Part shown: one piece after another, positions 12,701 to 22,005 of the stretch
Layout of the letters: every line of letters starts with the position of its first letter
How positions within the stretch are numbered: position 1 is the stretch's first letter
Assembly: GCA_026545225.1 (NCBI GenBank)
Contig: CM048854.1
Location: 28,711,230-28,775,229, forward strand
Direction: 5' to 3'
Source of the DNA: Cornus controversa
Lineage: Eukaryota; Streptophyta; Magnoliopsida; Cornales; Cornaceae
DNA: 64,000 bases
Notes under the pieces: generated by a model
What the model saw: only the letters and a program-made list of their open reading frames with translations
Databases searched by the model: none
What the model was told of the DNA's origin: nothing
Position numbers and translations under genes: made by a program

Positions 12701-13054
12701 AAATAAAAGATATATGTATGCCTATAGATTCTGTGTGTGTATGTATGAATAAATGTCTGTATATATTGGGAAACAATGAGAGTGTACTACCACACCTCTG
12801 TTTGAATCTCGATTGGGTATTCTGTTGAATTAGATGTGATAATATTACCTAGCCAAACCTTCAAGCTTGGGCTGCAAAAAGCTCCTAGTCTTCTTGGAGG
12901 TAAGAGCATAACCAACCACAACAACTTTCATCGGCTGCGGAAACCCTCCTCCGACCGAATACGTCTGCGACACCATCATCTCTTCCTCTCTCTCTCTCCC
13001 CTCATCCTCATTCTTGTACGCACTTTCTTCCTTCAAACTCATCCCCATATCCAA
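3725..13054 (-). CDS. Inositol 1,3,4-trisphosphate 5/6-kinase (inositol-tetrakisphosphate 1-kinase), ten exons
   Basis: Exons in transcription order: 13054-12849, 9955-9874, 9605-9573, 7077-6957, 6766-6674, 5257-5138, 5046-4870, 4582-4527, 4399-4315, 3822-3725. All introns are GT-AG and phases close to 356 aa. The N-terminal ITPK domain starts near residue 43 with [13 protein letters not shown], followed by [18 protein letters not shown]. The ATP-grasp region includes [36 protein letters not shown], the [14 protein letters not shown] block, and [19 protein letters not shown]. The catalytic/Mg-binding stretch [18 protein letters not shown] has D319 and N321. Family members phosphorylate inositol phosphates with ATP on the route to InsP6 and pyrophosphates. 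The first 42 residues are acidic and low in complexity; internal Met residues (27 or 42) are possible alternative starts. All conserved blocks are intact, so the gene looks functional despite transposons in introns 1, 3, 5 and 9. Confidence 0.95.
3838..4046. mobile_element. Palindromic Mutator-type MITE (family member 2), in last ITPK intron
   Basis: The 209-bp element starts GGGAAATGCTA and ends TAGCATTGCTC. An exact 9-bp TSD, TATATAAAA, lies at 3829-3837 and 4047-4055. Long inverted arms contain ACTCGAATCTACATGGCAG and its complement. Its ends match the element at 2217. It lies in intron 9 of the ITPK gene, with the TSD only five bases from the acceptor AG at 3824-3823. The branch point and pyrimidine-rich region of that intron must therefore be in the element and its TSD. 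Confidence 0.88.
5652..5797 (-). mobile_element. RTE-type LINE, short 5'-truncated 3' end, in ITPK intron 5
   Basis: The 146-bp insertion reads, on the - strand, as the RTE LINE 3' terminus. It ends in a (GATGAT)n tail and contains CCCCATTCATATGGGATTAA, which is also present in the copies ending at 34895 and 43922. A 14-bp direct repeat, TTCACAATTATACT, flanks it at 5638-5651 and 5798-5811, showing target-primed insertion. Confidence 0.85.
5932..6352. mobile_element. Degraded hAT-like non-autonomous element with GC-rich ends, in ITPK intron 5
   Basis: The right end reads ATTGACATCCCTA, the complement of TAGGGATGTCAAT, typical of hAT-type termini. Near both ends lie runs rich in GGGGC and CCCGAC within AT-rich DNA. 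Candidate 8-bp TSDs are AATACATG on the left and AATACATT on the right, one mismatch. The left terminal repeat is weak, so the left edge is uncertain. The composition resembles the element at 31946-32416. Confidence 0.5.
7636..7916 (-). mobile_element. RTE-type LINE fragment, 3' end, in ITPK intron 3
   Basis: Read on the - strand, this is the 3' end of the RTE LINE subfamily also present at 36381-37430. Shared landmarks on the + strand are ACTTGGGGTCGGCTACATGA and ACATGTTCAAACCATCTTAA. The adjacent (GTT)/(ATT)-rich stretch at about 7425-7635 looks like an expanded 3' tail. No clear TSD was identified. Confidence 0.8.
9811..9846. repeat. G-run and (GA)n microsatellite in ITPK intron 2
   Basis: AGAGAGG leads into a run of G and then a (GA)n tract, 28 bases from the donor of exon 2. 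On the transcribed strand this gives a (CT)n-C tract in the intron, downstream of the 5' splice site. Confidence 0.7.
10612..11119. repeat. Tandem duplication of about 250 bp in ITPK intron 1
   Basis: Two diverged copies, about 10612-10875 and 10876-11119, share GAGGAATGAGGCATCCTTCC, GTGGGAGGAAGAGG, a TATATATATGG-TTATATTGATAAAATAGCAA segment and AGAGGGATGGATACTAGGG. Each copy ends with the first about 30 bases of the hAT-like element whose main body follows at 11087. The duplication therefore happened after that element inserted. Confidence 0.8.
11087..11749. mobile_element. hAT-like non-autonomous element in ITPK intron 1
   Basis: The element begins TAGGGAAGACAA (TAGGGATGACAA in the duplicated upstream copy) and ends TTGTCACTCCTA. 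Flanking 8-bp repeats are ATGGATAC (11079-11086) and ATAGATAC (11750-11757), one mismatch. The terminal motif and 8-bp TSD fit hAT elements. The 663-bp body has no transposase ORF and carries a SINE-like insertion at 11233-11347. Confidence 0.72.
11233..11347 (-). mobile_element. tRNA-derived SINE-like element inside the hAT-like element
   Basis: On the - strand a tRNA-like head shows box A TAGCCCAATGG (11335-11325) and box B GGTTCGAGCC (near 11287-11278), spaced as in tRNA genes. The sequence cannot fold as an intact tRNA because a C/G homopolymer separates the boxes. A run of A follows on the - strand at the end (T-run 11233-11240 on +). Internal Pol III boxes and a 3' A-run support a SINE. 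Confidence 0.65.
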
Positions 13055-13101
13055 ACAACTATATGATATAATTTGTGTATATATATCTATGTCGAAGAAC
13101 G

Positions 13102-13110
13102 AAACCCTAA
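13102..13110 (+). promoter_or_regulatory. Telo-box motif AAACCCTAA upstream of ITPK
   Basis: AAACCCTAA lies about 50 bp upstream of the ITPK start codon. A second copy occurs at 13169-13177 within a partly repeated context, GAACGAAACCCTAAT. Telo-boxes occur in plant promoters and leaders of housekeeping genes; a role here is inferred from position only. Confidence 0.45.
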
Positions 13111-13199
13111 TTATTTAACCGATTAATTTCTCTGTAAATGTTATCAATTCAAAGAGAATCGGAGAACGAAACCCTAATGTGTGTGTGTATATATATATA

Positions 13200-13883
13200 T
13201 TTGATGCTTTGATACTTTCTTCGCTAGATTTAGAGAAAATCGGAGATAATAGCGAAAGGAGAGGACAGTCTGTTACAGATAGGAAAATAATGAACACATA
13301 ACATGTAATATGTATGTTGTATATATATATATACTACACAGGCACGGATATATATTTGCGTGCGTGTGTGTATATGTGTGCGCGTGGAGATTGGAAGGCT
13401 TAGCTGGACACACTGTACAATTAGTAAAATGGGAAGAAAACTACGCGTCATCATTATATACACTACACACGCTTTACTGGACGAAACTATTTGACGCGCT
13501 TAGGTGACGTGTAAAACATGATGGATTTTTATTTATAATTTAATGTTTTTTTTTATGCATTTATGACTATAATAAGTTCACATGGTCCATGTGTTTTGGA
13601 CCTTATCTTGTACAGTTGGAATTGGAAATCTACTAACCTTTATTTTAATTTAAATTAAGATCTGATTTCTTTGTAAGTAAATTAAGATCTTTTACTATAT
13701 ATATATATATATTCTATGCGGAAGGAAAGGCTAATAAAGCCAAAAAATTTAATCCAATGGTCCAGAGTTGTTAAAAAAGTAATCCTACGGTCCAAAATGT
13801 CTTTCGCTATCAACGATCTAAAATCACTTCATCTAATAGTCATGATTGCAAGTGCACGATAATGCCCAAGGTACGGGTATACC

Positions 13884-13922
<39 letters not shown>

Positions 13923-15170
13923 CTAAGTTGCGAGGATCATATAGGGATCATCTGGTAGCCAAGTTTGCATAGCACCCAATCTCAATGAGTGAGCCCATGT
14001 TTGAATACTCCAACGTGAAAGTAGCTTATGTCTTGTTGCATTTTTACTTTTCATTTAATGTAAATTTAAACAACTAGAAATGGTAACGATTCTCAAATTT
14101 AAAAATATATAAATATATTCTTAATTAGATTTTTTTTTTACTCCCTTAAGTTTCAACAACCAAAAGATTTAACAAATTAATAACAATGGACACGATCAAA
14201 TTAAAAATTTGGAGATTAAATAGATTATTCAAAGCTCCAAACAAATCACACCGATTAAATCACTTAAAATGTAGAGAGAAGAAAGAGATTGATAGATTTT
14301 CCTTACAAAGGATTCAATTTCCCTGCCCCTGCCCCTGCCCCCGCTTCCGCTCCCGCCTGTCACGCCTCGTTAGATTCTCATTTTTTTTAAAAAAAAATTC
14401 CTAATTAGATTTTTATTTTACTACCTTAAGCTTCATAAACCAAAATCTTTAACAAATTAACAACAATGAACACAATCACACAGACTAAATCACTTAAAAT
14501 GTAGAGAGAGAATAAAGAGGTTGATAGATTTACCTTAGAGAGGATTCATTTTTTTATTATGGAGAGAGGTTGGCCCCTATAATGAGAAAGAGAGAGGGGT
14601 TGGTCACTGCATAGAGGGGGGCTCGCTACTCCAATAAAAGGAGAGGCAAACCATCAATCTACAATGAGAGTAAGTGAGAGAGGGATTTGCGCCATTGGCC
14701 ACTACGATGAGAGAGAGTGGTTGGCTATTAATAGGCCACTATGATGAGAGAAATAGAGGAGTTGGTCGTCGACGACAACGAGAAAGATAGATGGGGTTGG
14801 CGCCACCGCGATGAGAAAGAGAGAGTCAATGTTTTATTTTGGGTGTTATTTAGGGTTTTGGGTGTTCTATATGGCAAGGGTATTTTGGTATATGCACTAA
14901 TATATAAGAGTGGGGTTTTGTCAATTTATATATATGTAAAGGTATTTTCGTATATAATATAAACTTTAGGGTAAAATTATAAATTCACAATATAAACGGG
15001 CGGAGTGGGGTGGGGTGACCTTCCTCCATCCCTGCCCTGCACTCGTGTGGGTTTTCACTATTAAAATCCGCCCTACCCAAAACCCTTAAACGAGCCCCCA
15101 AAACCATTTTAAACAAGGCAGGGTGGGGCGAGTACCCAACAGGGCAGGGTGTTTTGCCATCCTTAACTAA
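13200..15170. other. Intergenic DNA with microsatellites and a diverged duplication
   Basis: No gene is supported. The stretch holds (TA)n runs at about 13318-13333, 13696-13711 and 13888-13920. A direct duplication of about 250 bp (near 14117-14325 and 14400-14556) shares TAATTAGATTTTT, TTAACAAATTAA and CACTTAAAATGTAGAGAGA. At about 14990-15167 a GC-rich block with GGGCAGGGTG and GTTTTGCCATCCTTAA at its right edge resembles the hAT-like ends elsewhere in the window, but no TSD was found. Confidence 0.5.
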
Positions 15171-15179
15171 GACAATCAG

Positions 15180-16457
15180 GTTTATGGTGGGTACTCAATT
15201 CAACTCAATAAAACTACTAATTGAGAGTCAGCTACATGAATCCTATTTTTTTTTTCATTTTGTTTTATCCAATGTTATAACCCAGTCAAACCACATGCTA
15301 TCATATCATTCCTCACTAACTATACTCATGTTAACTTTGGTTTAGCCCTAATATTATGCTCAATGTAAATCATTTATTCATCCTAACCGGTGCACTTAGT
15401 GATTTTCTTGTATATATTCAAACTATTTTAATCAAATTTCTCTCATTTTACCTCCAATTGATGCTATTTTAACGATTTCATGCACTCATTTTTAATTCTA
15501 TCATTTCTTATCTTATCATACATCCATCTTAATATTCGCATTTTTGTCACACTCACTTTATGCATATGTTGTTTCTAGCAGGTCAACATTTTGTTCAATA
15601 AAGAACAGTTAGTTTAATAATTGTTTTATAAATCTCCCCTTTCAATCTTAACAAAATATATTGATCACACAATATGTTGGATACACACCTTCATTTAACC
15701 TCACTTAGCAAGAAAAATGAGGAGCTTGTGAGCTCCATTGTAAAGATTTGCTCTCCACTCGCAAGGAAAAGTCATAGTGAATTTGAAAAAATCTCAAAAT
15801 TTCATACTACCTACAAGAGTTCTTTACAAAATTTTCACAATCTCCATATCACATCACTCCTTCACACGTTACATTTTTTGTTAGAGTAATTCACTTTGGT
15901 TGTCGTGTGAACAGACTACTTCTGTTGCCATTGAATTTGGTCTCCTAGCATTAGCGTATGTTCTTCGCATCTTTCTTTCGTTTCAATCTCTGTGAAAGGT
16001 GACTGTCATGATTATGGCGATTTACCAGTTTTGGTGATAGACTTGTGTACACGACTTTTATCTCATCTTACTTTCATTTTATGGTTAATGTCTTGTCTAA
16101 TTTCTCTTTCATTATGAATAATTGAGCCTAAATAACATAAATGTTCTCTTTTTTGTACCTTTAGATTCTTAATCTTTACTCTCTCTATTTTTATTTTTAA
16201 ATTTACTAAAATTACACTCTATATTTATCTTAAACCTTTTAATTCTAAGATTTTCCTCTAATTTAGCACTTATTACTTCTCTAGTTTCATCAACTAAAAC
16301 AATATCATTAGTAAATAATATACGTCATAAAATATCATCATGAATGTGCATTGTCATTTCATCCATAACTAAGGCAAAAAGATATAGGCTTAATGAGAAC
16401 ATTTGGCATAAATGTATAGAAATTCACTAATTTTCCCTATGGTCGTTTCAACTATAG
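15180..16457 (-). mobile_element. RTE LINE, 3' part (decayed reverse transcriptase C-terminal region)
   Basis: On the + strand this runs parallel to the LINE at 36381-37430: GAGTCAGCTACATGAATCC, ACCACATGCTATCATATCATT, CCTCCAATTGATGCTATTTT, and AACAATATCATTAGTAAATAATAT, the complement of the FADD region. It carries many stops, and a stretch of about 250 bp near 15670-15920 does not match. At 16457 the match stops inside the RT domain. The 5' half of an RTE LINE with the same orientation resumes at 22006. Confidence 0.8.
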
Positions 16458-17505
16458 GGAGTTACGCAGTGCGAAAGTGGTTGCGGAAGTTAATTTAAAA
16501 CCTAGAGGGGGGTAAATAGCTTCATTTGCTTGTTTGCTTAATTCTCCAAATTAATTCTATTTTAAGTCCAATTAAAAATTAATCAAACATATAAAGCAAG
16601 TAAATAAAATAAAGTTCGAGTAATGCAAAGAATGCACTAGATATACGTAAAAAATTCAAATCGGAAAAAAAAATCACAGGGGAGGCAAAAACATAAAGAA
16701 ATCAATCCACTATGATGAAGTAAAGTATAACAGACTCTGTCTCAAACTGACACCCCTCTTCACTCTGTCAAGAATATGATGCGGAACACATCAGGTTTAT
16801 AATTGTGACTTCAGCTCCAACTGTTGTAGACTTCTGGCTAAACGTCACGATCCTCACAAAAAAGTTGTTTGAAGAATAAAATACTCGGCAAATATCTCAT
16901 TCCCTTCGTAGTGCGATATGGTTCACCTTTCTTCTTCAACAAGTAATAGAAGAACCACAATCCAATGCTCTGATCAGCGAATAAATTTGATGCAGTCTCT
17001 GAACAGCTAATCAGTAGAAGAATACAATCCTAAATATCACTCGTGAATTATAGATGTGTACTCTCAAAAATATTCTGCCCTAAATATACTGTATAAGTTT
17101 TCTCTCTCTAAAAATAATAATTCTCAAGGCATACTTGTAGAGAAAACATAAATAAGTATATATAGGCAAGGAGTCATAATCCTACTTGAAAAACAAATTG
17201 AAAATCAATATAGAACTCTCCTAGAAGTTTCAAACTCAATAGGAATCAGAATTTCGTCAAAATCAATTTCCTATTTGGAATAGGATAAATGGGACCAGTG
17301 CTCAAAATATAGGATTGGTGGGACTTTTGAACAAGACATTATCTGAGCAAAATAAAATGAAACAACCACTGATTATAATGAAAAAATATCATCCATAACA
17401 TAACATCAGTTTAGAATCAAAACACAATATGCAAAAGATAATCTAGACATCCATATCTAATCAAAACATACTCAGTCTAGAATAAAAAGATATGAAGACT
17501 TAAAT
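16458..17505. other. Possible terminal region of an LTR-type element, no gene seen
   Basis: The stretch starts GGGAGTTACGCAGTGCGAAAG and contains CCTAGAGGGGGGTAAATAG, a motif that often recurs in plant LTR-element flanks. It lies downstream of the - strand pseudogenes at 17506-22005 and could be their 3' non-coding region. No matching second LTR was found in the window. Confidence 0.35.
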
Positions 17506-18540
17506 CTAATCCTTATCAGCATCATCAAGAACATCAGGGTCAAGTTTGTCAATCCTAGCATGAAATCTATCAAACCCTTGCTGCATGAACCTCAGAACTT
17601 GGTTCATCTGATTTGTTGTCACTGGAGTGTTGATCGTAAGAAGTTGAAAAACTCCACGACCTCCAGTCACGGCTTGTCCATCTCCTAATCCAAGCTTATA
17701 AGATTTCATATCCTTCTCTTTCTTGTTCACCAAACAAGTAATAAAAGTATAATCAATCACCCCTTTCGGTTTCTCAATGTCTGCTCCGTCAGGAATAGGA
17801 ACCCTAGCACTCCTCAGACTAGTCATCACAATCTGTGGAAAGGGCAAGGCAGATGACAACCTAGACTGTCGAGTAACTAAAATCATGGTCCGCATGATTG
17901 TAATGGGAAGGTATGGATAAGATCCTCCTGAATAATATGGTTAAGCATCTCAGCCCAGCTTTTTATCAAATTGCATTTGTGGTCATGAGGATCAAGATTG
18001 TATGAGACCACCAAATTCAATGTCGACACGTTGTGAGTGAGATAGAGTGAAGGCAACCTATCTACTAGCCTTAGGAAATTGGGTATGCACAACTCCCTAA
18101 TCATGTCATCCATAGACGGACGGTTTGGATCCTCAAGTTGATAGGGCAAAACTATATCATTCTCAATCTCCTCTACACCCAAAATATGCGCAATGGTGTC
18201 CTTGGTAACCTCAATTCTATATGATCATATTGCAATAAAAATGTCTCACTATATCCAGCTTAACTATCTCATGTAAGTCACACAATGACTCCCAAACATT
18301 GTCTTCAAAGTATTTAACAAACTCTAATTGCCATTCCCTTTTGATCACCAAAAGATTCACTTTTCGTTCTATCCTCATAGCCCGATAACCAATCATATTG
18401 AGAAGGTTGTTAAAATTGAAGTCATCCTCAAACATGTTCCAGGTAAACACAATGTGATTTTCCACACTTGTTGACGCCTTGGTGGGTCCCCATTTATGAG
18501 CCATCAATACCACAACAAAAGGAACCAAAAATAAGGTCAA
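17506..18540 (-). pseudogene. Decayed 'putative plant transposon protein' ORF of a retroelement
   Basis: Three consecutive - strand frames, 18540-18217, 18182-17883 and 17895-17506, read as one protein broken by stops and frameshifts. The first contains KREWQLEFVKYFEDNVWESL followed by a short IVRHFYCNM block. The second contains LNLVVSYNLDPHD and WAEMLNHIIQEDLIHTFPL. The third continues LSSALPFPQIVMTSL and VPIPDGADIEKPKGVIDY, then a region with QVLRFMQQGFDRFHARIDKL. This order resembles the 'putative plant transposon protein' domain found as an extra ORF in plant LTR elements; the assignment is from memory of the family. A Copia-type gag pseudogene lies upstream on the same strand. Confidence 0.6.
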
Positions 18541-20049
18541 GTTTCATTCGGTAATTTTGTCGAACACCTAGTATGCAACACTAAAAACTTCAAATTTCAA
18601 AGAATTTGATTTGCACAATATCCACCAATCAACACACAATCTCCAAAATATCAATCCCAATCCTCCAAAATCAACAATTCATAAGAAAATAGAGAAGAAT
18701 AGAATATGTGAGGGCTTGAGAGTGTGAGAGTGTTTTGAGAGCTTGAGAGATGAGTGAGAGTGTGTGAGTGCGCGAGAGGGAGTGTTGAGTGTTTAACCAA
18801 TTGAGCGCATGGGTGAAAGTGCTTGAAACTGGGCATCTGCTAAGTGTGACCGACGCTCATATATGAGGACCGGTCCAACTTATTTCAGTATTTCTGGACC
18901 TACAAAAGTGCGACCTGTCTTGGTTTTTGGGACCAGTCCAACTTTGTGAATTTTGAAATATTTGAATTTTGAACCATAATTCACCAAAACTCACCTTAAC
19001 CTATTTCAACAATAAGCACTGAAATATTAAACACAAACTAAACAACACAAAAAAAAACATATTTTTGAATTTTTGTTTTTCTGAAAACACCAAAAAAAAA
19101 AATCACATGAGGACAATAAGAATAGATTTTTCAGAGAATAAAATGAGTCCTAAAATTTCTGAAAAATTTTAAAAAATTTATAAATTCACAATTTTAAAAC
19201 ACATAATTTGTCAATAAAATTCATCCTCAAGTTCATGATCATGGCACAACTTACAATCCAAAAATATTTATAAAAATTTAGAAATTCATCTAACAAATCC
19301 ATGTGTGTGTGTGCAATCCAACATCATCAAAAATTAATCAAATTCTTTTGATTCATCTTTTAAAACACATTGGATGAAAAGCAAATAAAACTTCACATAA
19401 TCAACTTATTTTTTTATTGAATTTCACCATTTTTTAATTTCTAAGACAGTGGCTTTCACGTTTATGGAGCAGCCAGCTATTTCCTCAAAACAACTTCTTT
19501 TTAAAGATATCTCATTGGAGATTTATGTCGTAGTGGTAGTTTCGAAGAAATTCCGAATGTAGTCTTTTCCTATTTGTATTAGATTTTCAACAATTTTTTT
19601 ATTTTTTTCATGCTGAATAAAAATAATAGAATCTTTTCTTTCATTTTTCTTCATTGATCATTTAATCCTTCAATGCTACTCATACAATATACTCTAGTCA
19701 ACTTCACATTAGTTTTTAATCAATTCTTTCCGAGATAGATTAGTGCACAAATTATATGAATTCAAAAGATTCACCACTAAAAAGATATAAATATAACACA
19801 TTAGTCATCAATACTTAGATCATAAATCAAGTACATCATCCATTGATATACTAAGTGTCCCAATTATGCATTCACAAAACAAAGTGAAATTAAAAATAAA
19901 TATAAATAATTCACATTATTTCTCAGAAAAATATGATTCTCATCATCTCATATGATTATCACTAAAAATAAACAAAACCTAACATAATCTAAAAGATATG
20001 GTCCAATAAAAAATAAATAATGAACAGAAGCTCTGTCTAGAACCATAAA
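18541..20049. other. AT-rich spacer between two retroelement pseudogenes
   Basis: No coding region is supported. The DNA is A-rich with frequent AAAATTT runs and a GAGAGTGTGTGAG-type repeat at about 18715-18790. It is probably non-coding sequence of the same decayed element. Confidence 0.5.
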
Positions 20050-22005
20050 AGTCCTAATGACCTCAGTTAAAGGGTTTTGCACCCAAAGACTTATTAGGAA
20101 TAAATCTCATAGTATCAACAGGCATAAACTTCTTCAAATCTTCCTTTTTCATCTAAATTATTTTAACATGCAATCTATCAAGAAAGTATTGTGGAGAAAC
20201 AGAAACATTATTCTTTTTATCTGAATTTCTTTTAGCTTGAGAATTTTTGGATTTGTTCTAATAATGTGGCTTTTTAGCATGAACCCTATTTTTAGCAAAA
20301 GAATTATGCACATTAAAATCAAAGTTAGAATATTTTCTCTTATTAGAGCAATAATGTTGATTATGTCCGTTATTACCACAAAAGTATAATAAAACACATT
20401 GGACACAATATTAGCATGCAAAGACTCAACTTGAACCTTAGGTTTGGTTGTAGACACATTCAAGTTCTTGGGTTTTACAAAAATAGTTTTACCCTTAAAT
20501 GATGACCCAACAAAACCTAATCCAGTCTTATCTCCTACAGACTTACCAACACTAATCATGCTATCAAGTTTAATCTGCCCAGAAGTAAAAGTAATCAATT
20601 TCTCTTGTGACTTTTTCAATTCAGGTTCAAGAATATTAATTCTAACAACAAGAGTATCTTTGGAAGAAATAGCTTGACTTACCTCGCTTTCAGGAAACTT
20701 GACTTTACTTTGAAGATTCAAAATTTTTAATTTATTTTCTTCAACCTTCTTTTGGATCTTCTTACTTTCTTCCATTAGAGATTCCTTTTCACTTTCTACC
20801 ATCTCCAATTGCTTGATTTTCTTTTTGTAGGCTTTCTTGACTTTGACAGTTTCTGTAAACAACTCCTCAAAAGCGTTGGATAGTTCTTCCTTAGTTGGTT
20901 CTTCTTTTCCCTCATCTTCAGAATCACTTGGCTTAGAGTTGTAAACTTCTCTGTTTCACCTATATCAGAAGAAGAATCATTAATAGTATCACCATTCAGT
21001 AAAGCAACAAAAACAAAAGCATCATTCTCAACAGAAGAATAACTATCAGAGTTAGAAGACTCGGATTCAGAAATAATAGCTTTCATGCCTTTCTTTTTAA
21101 CCTTTAAATTTTTCTTTGTACTAAAACTATTTTTCTTAGGACTTGGACATTTAGTAAATGTGTGACATTTACCACCACATCTCCAACAAGTGATTTTAGA
21201 ATCCTTAGAGTTATTAACTTCTTTTTCTTTCCTCTCCTCACCTTTGGATAATGAGCCTTGATTCCGGAATTTAGAAGAATTTCATTTCCTAAGATTTCTA
21301 TCTTTCTCATATTTAAGGATCTTCCTAAATTTTCTAGCAAAGAGTGCAACATCATTATCTGAATCATATTCAAAACTCTCAACTTTTTCAACCTCAGATT
21401 TTGAAGAATTTAAAACATTTGACAAACTTGAAGACTTGGAAGTCTTTGAGGTTTTAAAAAATAATTTTTTTTTCTGAAGTTTTGAATATTTTATCTCAAA
21501 AGTTTGAATAGATCTAACTAATTCTACCACATTCATTGAATCAACATCTCTGCTCTCGTCTAAGGCTTCCAACTTAACTTAAAACCTATCAGGTAGTGAT
21601 CTCATGATTTTTCTAACAACCTAAAAAGATGGAATTCTCTCACCAAAGTTAACACAACTTTGAACAATATCATTAAGTTTAGAATAAAAATCAGAAAATA
21701 TCTCATCTTCATCCATTTTAATTGCTTCAAATTTGGTTGCTAGCATCTGTAACTTTGACTTCCTTACCTTGGTGGTACCCTCATAAGTTACCTGTAAAAT
21801 ATCTCATACTTCTTTCAAAGTGGAACATGCAGAGATTCTAGCAAATTTATAAGGAATAACATAATTAAATATAACATATAAACCCTTGTTATTATTGTTA
21901 GCTTCATTATGCTCAACATTAGACCATGTTACTTTATCCTTAACTATGGTCACAGTGGCATCACCAGTTAACTTCTCATCTTTATAGTTATTCAATAAAT
22001 CCTTC
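20050..22005 (-). pseudogene. Decayed Copia-type gag, truncated at its N-terminus
   Basis: Read on the - strand, the product starts near KDEKLTGDATVTIVKDKVTW and continues FARISACSTLKEVWDILQ and VTYEGTTKVRKSKLQML, the conserved core of Copia-type gag (UBN2/DUF4219 region). Farther on come VRSIQTFEIKYSKLQKKK, FARKFRKILK and a CCHC zinc knuckle with CWRCGGKCHTFTKC spacing, then a second knuckle-like CGNNGHNQHYC. Stops and frameshifts break it into frames at 21995-21804, 21572-21282, 21391-21104, 21086-20796 and 20862-20158. No protease, integrase or RT follows, so the parent was gag-only or has lost pol. The 5' end is cut off abruptly at 22005, where LINE sequence begins. Confidence 0.8.
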
